A stretch of 64,000 nt of DNA from Burkholderiaceae bacterium (GCA_026125795.1 JAHCKM010000002.1:1364001-1428000); one strand, 5' to 3'; shown: positions 1 to 7,970, numbered from the stretch's first letter. Notes: generated from the sequence alone by a model not told the origin. A program made the numbers and translations.

Positions 1-242
1 TTCATCCGTTCGAGGGCCGGGCGGTAGTGCAGGTTGCGCCCGACTCGCTCTGCGTTCACCAGGTCGGCGTGCATCAGCTCTTTCAGGTGGAAGGAAAGGG
101 TCGAGCCGGGGATGTCGAGCATCACGGACAACGCGCTCGGAGTCAGACCCTCGGGCCCGGCACCGACCAAGGCTCGGAAGGTGCGCAAGCGAGCACCCTG
201 GGCCAACGCGGCGAGCGCAACGACGGCACTTTTCTCGTTCAT
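1..242 (-). CDS. ArsR/SmtB-family transcriptional regulator (3' end outside window)
   Basis: Only the N-terminal 80 residues are in the window; the gene runs off the left edge. The visible part is a winged-helix DNA-binding domain of the ArsR type: it opens MNEKSAVVALAALAQGARL, followed by the recognition helix around STLSFHLKELMHADLV and the start of the wing (RVGRNLHYRP). Proteins of this family are cytosolic dimers that leave their operator on binding As(III), Sb(III) or another thiophilic metal. The ATG is the only in-frame start and lies directly behind a possible operator at 244-261. The gene diverges from the cation-transporter remnant and the permease at 1057, which it could control. 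The effector cannot be read because the ligand-binding part may lie outside the window. Confidence 0.85.
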   Translation of the reverse strand, partial: MNEKSAVVALAALAQGARLRTFRALVGAGPEGLTPSALSVMLDIPGSTLSFHLKELMHADLVNAERVGRNLHYRPALERM

Positions 243-243
243 A

Positions 244-261
244 ATTCTAAGTCTATGGAAT
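244..261. promoter_or_regulatory. Possible ArsR operator, ATTC-N10-GAAT
   Basis: An imperfect inverted repeat with half-sites ATTC and GAAT separated by 10 bases lies immediately upstream of the arsR-like start codon at 242, in a locally AT-rich stretch. Spacing and position fit autoregulation by an ArsR-family dimer. This is inference from symmetry only; no consensus for this particular regulator is known to me. Confidence 0.35.
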
Positions 262-510
262 CATGGAAAAATGGTCAAGCCTGCCCATCACCGGGTCGTG
301 CCTTTGCACCGGCGGCGACCGACGGGCGGCGTCGAGCCCGGGTTGACGTGGGTCAAGCGACAAGGGCGAGCGCGCTGCATCCTCCTGAAATCTCGTTCAG
401 CACGCTGCGAGGCATCCCGGACGTTGGTCTTGTGTTCAACGCGGTCCCGTAGCGGCGCTGTCTCGTGCCATGACCCAGCTTCAATCGCGCCTTCGCCCTC
501 GGCATCGGCC

Positions 511-849
511 GTGATCGGCACATGGAACCTGTTCAAACAATCGCTGCACCTGCTGTTCGACGGCGTGCCCGAGGGCGCGGACCTGCACGCCGTGCAGGCC
601 CTGCTGGAAGGGCTTCGCGGCGTGGCGCGCGTGCACGATCTGTATGTCTGGGCCATGGGCACCTCGGAAGTCGCCATGACCGCGCACCTGGTGATGCCCG
701 AGGGACATGCCGGCGACGCCTTCCTGCAGCACGCCACTGAACAACTGCACGACCGTTTCGGAATCGGGCACGCCACGCTGCAGGTGGTGCGCGTGCCGTT
801 CACCACGCCGTGTGGCGTGCCCTCTGCGTCGCACAAGCCAGGGCGGTGA
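511..849 (+). pseudogene. Remnant of a cation diffusion facilitator (CzcD-type) C-terminus
   Basis: About 112 codons match the end of a CDF transporter: the tail of the last membrane helix (WNLFKQSLHLLFDGVP), then the cytoplasmic ferredoxin-like domain with VHDLYVWAMGTSEVAMTAHLV and the final strand VVRVPF. Intact CDF proteins are about 300 residues with six membrane helices that carry the Zn2+ site. Those helices are missing, and the sequence before 511 in the same frame shows no homology. The remnant cannot transport metal. It could at most be a free regulatory domain, but it has no convincing start codon or ribosome site. I read it as the scar of a deletion next to the arsR-like gene. Confidence 0.65.
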
Positions 850-1056
850 CGCCAGGCATGTGTGAACCGTTGGCCCTGTCGAGTTGCCGGCAGGTCGTCC
901 GGCACGGCTGATGTCGCGAGTGTGCGACGAGCGCCTCAAACGGTTTGCTTGATCGTGGTCAACGTCGCGGCAGGGGACCGGGAGTCTCATCAACAGGTCG
1001 CTGCAGCGTCGTGCGAAACGACTTGGGCTGCCTGAGACTTGCCGCTTTGCGAGGAC

Positions 1057-2502
1057 ATGACCACTTTCCTGCACCTGTTGAACGGCGGAGCCGGCAACCT
1101 GGCCGCCTACCTCGCTGCCCATGTGCTGTTGTGCCTGCTGCCGGCGTTCTTCATTGCCGGTGCCATGACCGCGCTGATTCCCAAGGCGAGCATCACCCGC
1201 TGGTTGGGCCGCAACGCACCGTATCGCGTGTCTTACCCCGCCGCTGCGGCCGCGGGCTCTTTGCTGGCGGTGTGCTCGTGCACGATCGTGCCGCTGTTCG
1301 CAGGCATCTACAAGAAGGGCGCCGGTCTGGGGCCTGCGATCACCTTCTTGTTCTTCGCGCCGGCCGGCAACATCCTCGCGCTCGCGTACACCGGCAGCAT
1401 CCTCGGTGCGGAGTTCGCGTTTGCGCGATTCGTGTTGTGCCTGCTGTTCGGCATCGGCATCGGCCTGCTGATGGCGATGCTGTTCTGGCGCGACGACGCC
1501 AGCCACGACGCACAGACCGATGCCTTGTTCGCCGAGCAGGCGAGCATCGGCCGCGCGGCCACCGGCGTGTTGCTGTCGCTGATCGCGGTGCTGATCGCCG
1601 GCACGCTCAAGCTATCGCTGCTGAATGCCAGTGTCGTCTCGGTCACGCTGCCGTTGCCCTGGGCCGAGGCCTGGCAGGCCACGCTGTTTCACTGGGTGCC
1701 GTTCGACGCCGCCAAGGGCGAAGAGGGCGTGAGCGTGCAAGGCTCGCTGCTGATCGTGCTGCTGCTGCTGATCGGCCTGGCCGCGTGGAAGGGCCTGGAG
1801 AACATCATCGAGGGCGCCAATCGCTGGACCTGGATTGCATTGGGGTTGGCTGCCGCCACGCTGCTGGTGGCGGCCATGCGGCTCACGGCACGCCCCGACG
1901 GGCTGGAGCTCGCGCTCACCGGGCGGGTGTTGGCGGTCGGCGCGGCACTGGTTGCCGTGCTGCATTGCGCGCGCCGGCTCGATGGCGACGCCTGGCGGAG
2001 CTGGCTGTGGGAATCGTGGCGTTTCGTCAAGCAGATCTTCGTGCTGCTGGTGGTGGGCGTGTTCGTCGTGGGCGTCGTGCGGCAATTGATCCAGCCGGAG
2101 TGGATTCAAGGTCTCGCGGGCAGGAACGACCCGCTGGCCAACGCGGTGGCGGTGGTGTTCGGCGTGTTCATGTACTTTCCGACTCTGGTGGAAGTGCCCG
2201 TGGCGCACATGTTCCTCGACCTGGGCATGCACCGAGGGCCGCTGCTCGCCTACCTGATGGCCGACCCGGAACTGAGCCTGCAGAGCATCCTGATGGTGGC
2301 TGCCGTGATCGGTCGCCTGAAGACGTTTGCCTACGTTTCATTGGTCGCGCTGTTCAGCATCGTGGCCGGGCTGGTGTTCGGCGCGTGGGTGGATGGTGTG
2401 AGCCCGACGTGGATCGCGATCGGGCTGGCCGGCTTCGTCGGCGCGCTGGCGGTCCTGCTCACCTGGATGTTGGGACGCCGTGTCAGCGCCGTTCACGCAT
2501 GA
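1057..2502 (+). CDS. Permease of the COG0701 (UPF0718/ArsP-related) family
   Basis: A 481-residue polytopic inner-membrane protein. The family mark is the CSC cysteine pair in SLLAVCSCTIVPLF near residue 75, followed by a conserved GAGLGPAITFLFFAPAGN helix. A second, similar half occurs near the C-terminus (AVVFGVFMYFPTLVEVPV). Relatives include ArsP, which exports trivalent organoarsenicals, and putative Cu/Zn exporters, so the substrate is uncertain. I chose ATG 1057, with a GAGG ribosome site a few bases upstream, over an in-frame TTG at 1039. The gene diverges from an ArsR-type regulator, and 24 bp downstream lies a thioredoxin-like gene that commonly accompanies this permease family. That arrangement suggests a thiol-reactive metal or metalloid cargo. 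Confidence 0.8.
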   Translation: MTTFLHLLNGGAGNLAAYLAAHVLLCLLPAFFIAGAMTALIPKASITRWLGRNAPYRVSYPAAAAAGSLLAVCSCTIVPLFAGIYKKGAGLGPAITFLFFAPAGNILALAYTGSILGAEFAFARFVLCLLFGIGIGLLMAMLFWRDDASHDAQTDALFAEQASIGRAATGVLLSLIAVLIAGTLKLSLLNASVVSVTLPLPWAEAWQATLFHWVPFDAAKGEEGVSVQGSLLIVLLLLIGLAAWKGLENIIEGANRWTWIALGLAAATLLVAAMRLTARPDGLELALTGRVLAVGAALVAVLHCARRLDGDAWRSWLWESWRFVKQIFVLLVVGVFVVGVVRQLIQPEWIQGLAGRNDPLANAVAVVFGVFMYFPTLVEVPVAHMFLDLGMHRGPLLAYLMADPELSLQSILMVAAVIGRLKTFAYVSLVALFSIVAGLVFGAWVDGVSPTWIAIGLAGFVGALAVLLTWMLGRRVSAVHA

Positions 2503-2526
2503 ACGTTCACGACAAGGAGAGAAGCG

Positions 2527-2763
2527 ATGAAGACGGTGAAGATCCTCGGACCTGGATGTGCCAACTGCAAGAAGCTCGAAGCCGTCGCGCGTGAGGCCGC
2601 GGCCGGCGCCGGCATCGAGACGCAGTTCGTCAAGGTCACCGACATGAAGGCGATCATGGCCTACGACGTGATGTCGACACCGGGCCTCGTGATCGACGAG
2701 AAGCTTGTCAGCAGCGGCCGCATCCCGACGCAGGGCGAGATTCGGCAATGGATGGAAGCCTGA
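2527..2763 (+). CDS. Small thioredoxin-like redox-active disulfide protein
   Basis: A 78-residue cytosolic protein with a compact thioredoxin fold. The active site GPGCANCKKLE (CxxC at residues 11-14) sits at the first helix, and the cis-proline loop is seen in STPGLVIDEKLV. It resembles the redox-active disulfide protein 2 family, which is repeatedly encoded next to COG0701 permeases. The ribosome site AAGGAG lies just upstream of ATG 2527. Spacing of 24 bp from the permease implies one transcript. A plausible role is delivering electrons to, or carrying a thiol-bound cargo for, the permease. This is inferred from context; the family has no firm biochemical assignment known to me. Confidence 0.8.
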   Translation: MKTVKILGPGCANCKKLEAVAREAAAGAGIETQFVKVTDMKAIMAYDVMSTPGLVIDEKLVSSGRIPTQGEIRQWMEA

Positions 2764-2780
2764 TGGAGGACAACCTGGCG

Positions 2781-2804
2781 GCCGTTCGCCGCACGGCGAA
2801 CGGC
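2781..2804. terminator. Hairpin between convergent thioredoxin and flavoprotein genes
   Basis: A perfect 10-bp stem with arms GCCGTTCGCC and GGCGAACGGC and a GCAC loop fills the 54-bp gap between two convergent genes. It lacks a clear T-tract on either strand, so it may act as a weak bidirectional terminator or simply protect both transcript ends. Confidence 0.5.
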
Positions 2805-2817
2805 GCGACATCGCCAC

Positions 2818-4248
2818 TCAGTGATGTGCTGCCTGCGCAGGCACGCGCCGCGGTGCGCCGCAACCACACCCCGCCTCGCCTGACGCCTTCTTCACCTCGT
2901 CCAGCACGCAGCAAGCTGATGCGTTCGCCTGGGGCGGGCCGCCGCAGCAACCCTGCGCGGCCGGCACGCGCTCGCCGGCGGACTGGAAGCTGACCGAGCA
3001 CACACCCGTCTCCGGCAACTCGAGCCGAACCTCGTCTGCGGCGGTCAGATCGCCCGCCAGGGCCGCGGCGATCGATCGCGCCTGCTCGTAGCCGGTGGCC
3101 ATCAGGAAGTTCGGCGCGCGGCCATAACTCTTGGCGCCGATCGCGTAGAAGCCGTGCTCGGGGTGGGCGAGTTCGCGATGGCCGTGCGGCCGCACGGTAC
3201 CGCAACTGTGCTCGTTGGGGTCGATCAGCGGCGCCAGCGCGTCGGTGCTTTCGAGCCACGGGTCGTGGCGCACGCGAAGCTCGCTGGTGACCGACAGATC
3301 GGGGCGCGCTCCGGTGGACCCGATGATCTCGTCGATCCCGGAGATGCTGCGGATCGATCGATCTTCCGGCAACACCGTCAGGCCCGCGACATCCGAGACG
3401 ATCGCGCGAACCTGGAAGCCTGTGTGCACTTCGAGCCGGCCTGCGCCGACGAGTTTGCGCAGCAGGGCTCCGAGCGCACCACGAGCCGGCAATCCGTCGT
3501 TCTCGCCACCGCCGAACACCCGCGCGAGGTCCTTGCCGCGCACGGCCCAGGCGATGCGTGTCGCGCCGTCCTCATCGGCCAGCTTCGCAAGAGCGATCAG
3601 GTTGCCGGCGGCAGAGTGACCCGCACCGATCACCAGCACGCGGCGGCCGGCATAACGCGCACGCTCGGCGCCGAGCACATCGGGCATTCCGTAGCTGATC
3701 CGTTGCGCGTGTTCCGTCTCGCCCAATGCCGGCATGCCATGGGCGCCCAGCGGGTTCGGCTGCGACCAGGTCCCCGACGCGTCGAGCACGGCCTGGGCGC
3801 GGTGCTCGACGATGCCGTCTGGAGTTTCGACCCGCAAGACGAATGGCGCGTGTTCGCGGCCCCGTGTCTTCACCTTGTCGAAGCCGGCGCGCGACACGGC
3901 ACGCACGCGCGCGTTGAGGTGGAGCTGAGGCGCAATTCGAGGATGTTGGGCCAGCGGCACGAGGTAGTCGTCGACCACCTCGCCGGCCGTCGGCAAGACC
4001 GCAGGATCAGGGGCCTTCCAGCCGCTGGCCTCGAGCAGCGCGACGGCCGCACGGTCCACGTTGAACTGCCAGGGCGAAAACAGTCGCACATGCCGATACC
4101 CCTGGAGGTTGGCGGCGACCGTCGAGCCAGACTCGAAGATCACGGCCGGCAAGCCGCGCTGCGCGAGGTGCGCGGCGGCGGCCAGGCCGACCGGCCCTGC
4201 GCCGATGATCGCCACAGGAAGCTGCGCGTCTTTCATCGTGACGACCAT
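2818..4248 (-). CDS. FAD/NAD(P)-binding flavoprotein with a Cys-rich C-terminal tail, ars-linked
   Basis: A 476-residue flavoprotein of the flavin-monooxygenase / thioredoxin-reductase-like fold. The FAD-binding GAGPVG is at residues 16-21, and a second dinucleotide motif (VLVIGAGHSAAG) lies near the middle. The C-terminal 60 residues carry paired cysteines (GCCGG, ACC, GCGCG), unlike ordinary members. The start MVVTMKD at 4248 has an AAGGAG ribosome site, preferred to an upstream ATG at 4293. It lies 58 bp downstream of an arsR gene in the same direction, with a copy of that gene's presumed operator in the gap. Similar flavoproteins occur in arsenic islands (compare ArsO). Oxidation or binding of As(III) is an inference; the real substrate is unknown. 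Confidence 0.7.
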   Translation of the reverse strand: MVVTMKDAQLPVAIIGAGPVGLAAAAHLAQRGLPAVIFESGSTVAANLQGYRHVRLFSPWQFNVDRAAVALLEASGWKAPDPAVLPTAGEVVDDYLVPLAQHPRIAPQLHLNARVRAVSRAGFDKVKTRGREHAPFVLRVETPDGIVEHRAQAVLDASGTWSQPNPLGAHGMPALGETEHAQRISYGMPDVLGAERARYAGRRVLVIGAGHSAAGNLIALAKLADEDGATRIAWAVRGKDLARVFGGGENDGLPARGALGALLRKLVGAGRLEVHTGFQVRAIVSDVAGLTVLPEDRSIRSISGIDEIIGSTGARPDLSVTSELRVRHDPWLESTDALAPLIDPNEHSCGTVRPHGHRELAHPEHGFYAIGAKSYGRAPNFLMATGYEQARSIAAALAGDLTAADEVRLELPETGVCSVSFQSAGERVPAAQGCCGGPPQANASACCVLDEVKKASGEAGCGCGAPRRVPAQAAHH

Positions 4249-4266
4249 GGGACTACTCCTTCGTAG

Positions 4267-4282
4267 TTCGTAGAAGCACGAA
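4267..4282. promoter_or_regulatory. Second ArsR operator copy, TTCGT-N6-ACGAA
   Basis: A 16-bp inverted repeat with half-sites TTCGT and ACGAA and a 6-base spacer, 18 bp before the flavoprotein start. The half-sites and spacing are identical to the site at 4678-4693 upstream of the arsR gene. It suggests the flavoprotein has its own regulated promoter or a roadblock site. Binding is inferred from the repeated symmetry. Confidence 0.55.
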
Positions 4283-4306
4283 CATCTGGACAAAAAAGAG
4301 AGAGAC

Positions 4307-4666
4307 TCAGAGGCTCCCGACGAGTCGCTTCAACACCGCCAAACGCTCGGTGTTGACGCAGTAGCAGGTGCGTTGATCCTCCGGCGAGCCTTCAATCAGC
4401 CCCGCTTCCTTGAGGATGCTGACGTGCTGCGAGGTCGTCGACGGCGCCAAGCCGACGACATCCGACAGATTGCCGAAGTAGCAGTTGCCCCGGCTGGAGA
4501 GGTAGCGCAGGATTTCCACGCGCGCCGGATGGGCGAGCGCCTTCATCAGCAGCGCCAGTTCATTGGCGTCGATCGCTGCAGGCGCTGCGCCGCGCCGGGC
4601 CGGCGCGCATGCAGGCGCTGGGCTCGGACGCGTGGTCTTGCGGGCAGGGGTTTCAGCAGCGGGCAT
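4307..4666 (-). CDS. ArsR-family metalloregulator
   Basis: A 119-residue winged-helix repressor. The N-terminal 30 residues are a low-complexity Ala/Pro/Arg extension. The HTH covers about residues 36-92, with the recognition helix around STTSQHVSILKEAGL. Cysteines occur at 20, 62 (GNCYFG), 101 and 103 (RTCYCVN). Cys62, 101 and 103 lie near the DNA-binding helices and the wing and could form a thiol site for As(III)/Sb(III) or another soft metal. They do not form the classic ELCVCDL box of ArsR from E. coli. A perfect inverted repeat (4678-4693) lies just upstream of the start. The gene heads an operon with the Cys-tailed flavoprotein. Confidence 0.85.
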   Translation of the reverse strand: MPAAETPARKTTRPSPAPACAPARRGAAPAAIDANELALLMKALAHPARVEILRYLSSRGNCYFGNLSDVVGLAPSTTSQHVSILKEAGLIEGSPEDQRTCYCVNTERLAVLKRLVGSL

Positions 4667-4677
4667 GTTGATCGTAT

Positions 4678-4693
4678 TTCGTCGAATGACGAA
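4678..4693. promoter_or_regulatory. ArsR operator, TTCGT-N6-ACGAA
   Basis: An inverted repeat with arms TTCGTC and GACGAA separated by GAAT, starting 12 bp upstream of the arsR start codon at 4666. Position and symmetry are as expected for autorepression. The same 5-bp half-sites at the same spacing recur before the downstream flavoprotein (4267-4282). Confidence 0.6.
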
Positions 4694-4846
4694 TAATGTA
4701 CGGACGGCACCTCAGTCTGTCAAGGGCATGCGGCCACGAGGTGCTGAGGCATGCAGCAGCTTCAAGCCAAGGAGGCACCAAGCCTGTGGCAGCTTCCCGC
4801 AATGTGATCTCGGATGCCCTGGGATCGCTCGGGACAATCCGGATCC

Positions 4847-4884
4847 AAAAAGAGAAAGCCCCAAGGCGTTGCGTCCTCGGGGCT
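4847..4884 (-). terminator. Rho-independent terminator of tRNA-Ala
   Basis: On the minus strand a GC-rich hairpin with 6-bp arms AGCCCC and GGGGCT (plus-strand 4857-4884) is followed by a T-rich run corresponding to the A-rich plus-strand stretch 4847-4857. It lies about 45 bp after the tRNA 3' end. The 235 bp between the arsR start region and the tRNA otherwise hold nothing I recognise. Confidence 0.7.
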
Positions 4885-4929
4885 CTACTTTCAATCGGGC
4901 ACCGTGCGGAACGGCGCGGGATGATGAGT

Positions 4930-5005
<76 letters not shown>

Positions 5006-5114
5006 GAAAAGAGGCGCGAATTCTAGCAGCATCGCCTCTGTCGTCCGGGCTGGCGCGCGCGCTCGGTTAACCTTCGCACCCTGCCGGCCAAGGCGGCCCG
5101 GTAAGGAGAACCTG

Positions 5115-5966
5115 ATGTCGCTCACCGATCCCGCATGGCTCGATGTGCAGTACAACAACCGGGCCCGCATCCCGGAGCACCCGCAGATCTTCGCCCGCTG
5201 GGCCGAGTCGTCGAAGTTGGCGCGCGAAAGGCTGAAATCCACGCTCGACATCCGATATGGCGACCAGCCCGGCGAGACGCTCGACGTGTTTCCGGCCGCG
5301 CAGCCCGGCGCGCCGGTGCTGGTATTCATCCATGGTGGCTACTGGCGCTCGCTCGACAAGTCGGATCATTCGTTCCTGGCACCGTCCTTCGTCGATGCCG
5401 GAGTCACCGTGGTCGTGCCCAACTATGCGCTGTGCCCATCGGTGACCATCGAGGCCATTGCGCTGCAGATGACGCGGGCGCTGGCCTGGGTGTGGCGCAA
5501 CCCCGGCGTGCACAGCGGAGACCCCAATCGCATTGCGGTGGCCGGACACTCGGCGGGCGGCCATCTGGCGGCCATGATGCTCAGCTGCCGCTGGAAGGAC
5601 GTGGGCGAGGACCTGCCGCCCAAGCTGGTACCGGGCGCGCTGTCGATTTCGGGCCTGTACGACCTGGAACCGATCCGCAACACGCCGTTCCTGCAGCAAG
5701 ACCTGCAACTGACGCCGCAGTCGGTCAAGCGGCTGAGCCCGGCGTTCTTTCCGCGGCCGCGCGGCACGCTCTACACGGTGGCCGGCATCAACGAGAGCGA
5801 CGAGTTTCTGCGCCAGAACCAGTTGATCCGAGACCAATGGGGCCCGACCACGGTGCCGGTTTGCGAGACGATCCCCGGCCGTCACCACCTCGACGTGTTG
5901 CATGATCTGGCCGACCCGCAGGCGCGACTGCACGAGCTGGCATTGCGGCTGCTCGGGCTGCGTTGA
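5115..5966 (+). CDS. Alpha/beta hydrolase, KynB/arylformamidase-like
   Basis: A 283-residue cytosolic alpha/beta hydrolase. The HGGYW motif after the first strands forms the oxyanion hole. The nucleophile elbow is GHSAGGH near residue 146, and a terminal histidine occurs in IPGRHHLDVLHDL. HGGYW plus this layout is typical of the animal-type kynurenine formamidase family, which hydrolyses N-formylkynurenine to kynurenine in tryptophan degradation. No kynureninase or tryptophan dioxygenase is nearby, so a general carboxylesterase role is equally possible. The ATG at 5115 is preceded by AAGGAGA. The gene stands alone between the tRNA and the rubrerythrin operon. Confidence 0.7.
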   Translation: MSLTDPAWLDVQYNNRARIPEHPQIFARWAESSKLARERLKSTLDIRYGDQPGETLDVFPAAQPGAPVLVFIHGGYWRSLDKSDHSFLAPSFVDAGVTVVVPNYALCPSVTIEAIALQMTRALAWVWRNPGVHSGDPNRIAVAGHSAGGHLAAMMLSCRWKDVGEDLPPKLVPGALSISGLYDLEPIRNTPFLQQDLQLTPQSVKRLSPAFFPRPRGTLYTVAGINESDEFLRQNQLIRDQWGPTTVPVCETIPGRHHLDVLHDLADPQARLHELALRLLGLR

Positions 5967-6108
5967 CAAACCGCAAGGGGACGCATTGGTTTTCCCCATT
6001 TAGCGAATTGAGGCTTTGTATTGGCGCTGCACGCGCGGCTTTGCTAGCGTACGGCCCACACGGGCGGTCCCGCCCGGAGTACCCGCCACCACCCAAAAGG
6101 AGCGTGAC

Positions 6109-6531
6109 ATGGCAACACTGAAGGGATCGAAGACCGAGCAGCACCTGAAGGACGCTTTTGCCGGCGAGTCGCAGGCCAACCGCCGCTACCTGTACTTCGC
6201 CAACAAGGCCGATGTCGAAGGGCAGAACGACGTGGCCGCGCTGTTCCGCTCCACCGCTGAAGGCGAAACCGGCCACGCGCACGGCCACCTGGAGTTCCTC
6301 GAGCAGGTGGGTGACCCGGCCACCGGCCTGCCGATCGGCCCCACGCGCTCCAACCTGAAAGCCGCTGTCGCGGGCGAGACCCACGAGTACACCGACATGT
6401 ACCCCGGCATGGCCAAGACGGCGCGCCAGGAGGGCTTTGACGAAATCGCCGATTGGTTCGAGACGCTGGCCAAGGCCGAACGCTCGCACGCCAACCGCTA
6501 CCAGAAGGCGCTGGACCAACTGGTTGACTGA
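6109..6531 (+). CDS. Rubrerythrin-family diiron protein (no rubredoxin domain)
   Basis: A 140-residue four-helix ferritin-like protein. Diiron ligands are visible as two ExxH-type motifs, [10 protein letters not shown] and [10 protein letters not shown], plus E residues in [10 protein letters not shown] and [10 protein letters not shown]. The C-terminal rubredoxin Fe(SCys)4 domain of classical rubrerythrin is absent. Family members reduce hydrogen peroxide using an external electron donor, so the missing domain calls for a partner. The Fe-S protein 82 bp downstream is a good candidate. ATG 6109 has AAAAGGAG upstream, which fixes the start against longer in-frame options. It is first in an operon with the Fe-S protein and DUF3501. 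Confidence 0.9.
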   Translation: MATLKGSKTEQHLKDAFAGESQANRRYLYFANKADVEGQNDVAALFRSTAEGETGHAHGHLEFLEQVGDPATGLPIGPTRSNLKAAVAGETHEYTDMYPGMAKTARQEGFDEIADWFETLAKAERSHANRYQKALDQLVD

Positions 6532-6561
6532 CGGCGCTTTCAGTCGAGAGCGAGCGATGGT

Positions 6562-6588
6562 GAACAAGGGGCTGGCAGCCCCTTGTTC
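6562..6588 (+). terminator. Strong hairpin between rubrerythrin and Fe-S protein genes
   Basis: A perfect 12-bp stem (arms GAACAAGGGGCT and AGCCCCTTGTTC) with a 3-base loop ends 24 bp before the next start codon. There is no T-run after it. A leaky terminator or mRNA stabiliser that raises rubrerythrin above the downstream genes is likely. Confidence 0.6.
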
Positions 6589-6612
6589 GTTGATGGCACA
6601 GCCGGATTCATC

Positions 6613-7965
6613 ATGAGCAACCGCGAAGGCAACCTCGAGGCACCCACGCGACACCCGATCGACTGGAAGGGCGCCTCCTACTACGACGAAGCCGATTGCT
6701 TCAAGGAGCTCGAGCGGGTGTTCGACATCTGCCACGGCTGCCGCCGCTGCGTCACGCTGTGCCAGAGCTTCCCGACGCTGTTCGAACTGGTCGACGCCAC
6801 CGACGATGGTGAGGTGCACGGGGTGAAGAAGGAGGCCTACTGGAGCGTGGTCGACCAGTGTTATCTGTGCGACCTGTGCTACATGACCAAGTGTCCCTAC
6901 GTGCCGCCGCACCCGTGGAACCTCGATTTCCCGCACACCATGCTGCGCGCCAAGGCCATCAAGTTCAGCAAGGGTGGCGTCAAGGCGGGGGAGAAGTTCC
7001 TTGCATCGACCGACGTGCACGGCAGCTTTGCCGGCATCCCGATCGTGGTGCAGGCGGTCAATGCAGTGAACAAGACCAAGTTCGCGCGCAAGCAGATGGA
7101 CGGCCTGCTCGGCGTGCACCCCGACGCGTGGATGCCCGAGCTGGCGACGCGGCGCTTTCGGTGGAGCGCCAAGAAGACAGGCAGTGCCACCGAGGTGAAA
7201 GACGGCGAGCGCACGCCCGGCAAGGTGGCGATCTTCGCCACCTGCTACGTCAACTACAACGAGCCGGGCATCGGGCACGACCTGCTGAAGGTGCTGGAGC
7301 ACAACCGCATCCCGTACGTCATCGTCGAGAAGGAATCGTGCTGCGGCATGCCCAAGCTCGAGCTGGGTGACCTGCAATCGGTGGAGCAGCACAAGAGCGC
7401 CAACATCCCGGTGCTGGCGCGTTATGCCAAGGACGGGTACGCGATCCTCAGCGCGATCCCGAGCTGCACGCTGATGTTCAAGCAGGAGCTGCCGCTGATG
7501 TTCCCCGACGAGCCCGACGTGCTGGCCGTCAAGGAGGCGATGTGGGATCCGTTCGAGTACCTGGTGGCGCGCGGCAAGGACGGCCTGCTCAACACCGACT
7601 TCAAGCGTGACCTTGGCCGGGTCAGCTACCACATCCCGTGCCACGGCCGTGTACAGAACATCGGCCGCAAAACCGAGGAGATGTTCAAGCTGATCGGTCA
7701 GCGCGTCAACGTGCAGCTCCACACCGTGGAGCGCTGTTCCGGCCATGCCGGAACCTATGGCGTGAAGACGCCCACGCACCCGGTGGCACTGAAGATCGGC
7801 CGCCCGGTGTTCAAGGCCATGGCCAACCACGAGCCTGACGTGATCAGCAGCGACTGCGCGTTGGCCGGCCACCACATCGCGCAGGGCATGGGCCTTGCCG
7901 GCACCCCTGCAAAGGCGCTGCAACACCCGCTGAGCCTGCTGCGCCATGCCTACGGACTGGAGTGA
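6613..7965 (+). CDS. (4Fe-4S) ferredoxin / CCG-domain protein, heterodisulfide-reductase-related
   Basis: A 450-residue cytosolic redox protein. Two 4Fe-4S clusters are suggested by CHGCRRCVTLC and CYLCDLCYMTKCP in the first 100 residues. They are followed by two CCG-type domains (ESCCGMPK, and HIPCHGRVQ with RCSGHAG) like those of heterodisulfide reductase subunit B and GlpC. Such proteins pass electrons between a soluble donor and a thiol or quinone partner. The start MSNREG at 6613 is chosen because earlier codons fall inside the intergenic hairpin; its ribosome site is weak. Rubrerythrin upstream and DUF3501 downstream form a recurrent trio, suggesting this is the electron donor for peroxide reduction. 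The exact reaction is not established. Confidence 0.8.
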   Translation: MSNREGNLEAPTRHPIDWKGASYYDEADCFKELERVFDICHGCRRCVTLCQSFPTLFELVDATDDGEVHGVKKEAYWSVVDQCYLCDLCYMTKCPYVPPHPWNLDFPHTMLRAKAIKFSKGGVKAGEKFLASTDVHGSFAGIPIVVQAVNAVNKTKFARKQMDGLLGVHPDAWMPELATRRFRWSAKKTGSATEVKDGERTPGKVAIFATCYVNYNEPGIGHDLLKVLEHNRIPYVIVEKESCCGMPKLELGDLQSVEQHKSANIPVLARYAKDGYAILSAIPSCTLMFKQELPLMFPDEPDVLAVKEAMWDPFEYLVARGKDGLLNTDFKRDLGRVSYHIPCHGRVQNIGRKTEEMFKLIGQRVNVQLHTVERCSGHAGTYGVKTPTHPVALKIGRPVFKAMANHEPDVISSDCALAGHHIAQGMGLAGTPAKALQHPLSLLRHAYGLE

Positions 7966-7970
7966 ACCAG

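Noticed and set aside
6061-6077. Inverted repeat CGGGCGG/CCGCCCG upstream of rubrerythrin as an operator
   Set aside because: Short GC-only symmetry is frequent by chance in this composition and no regulator gene is adjacent.
5788-7947. 719-codon open frame on the minus strand antisense to the Fe-S protein and rubrerythrin genes
   Set aside because: Its codons are the GC-rich shadow of the plus-strand genes, it shows no protein family, and the plus-strand proteins have clear motifs and ribosome sites.
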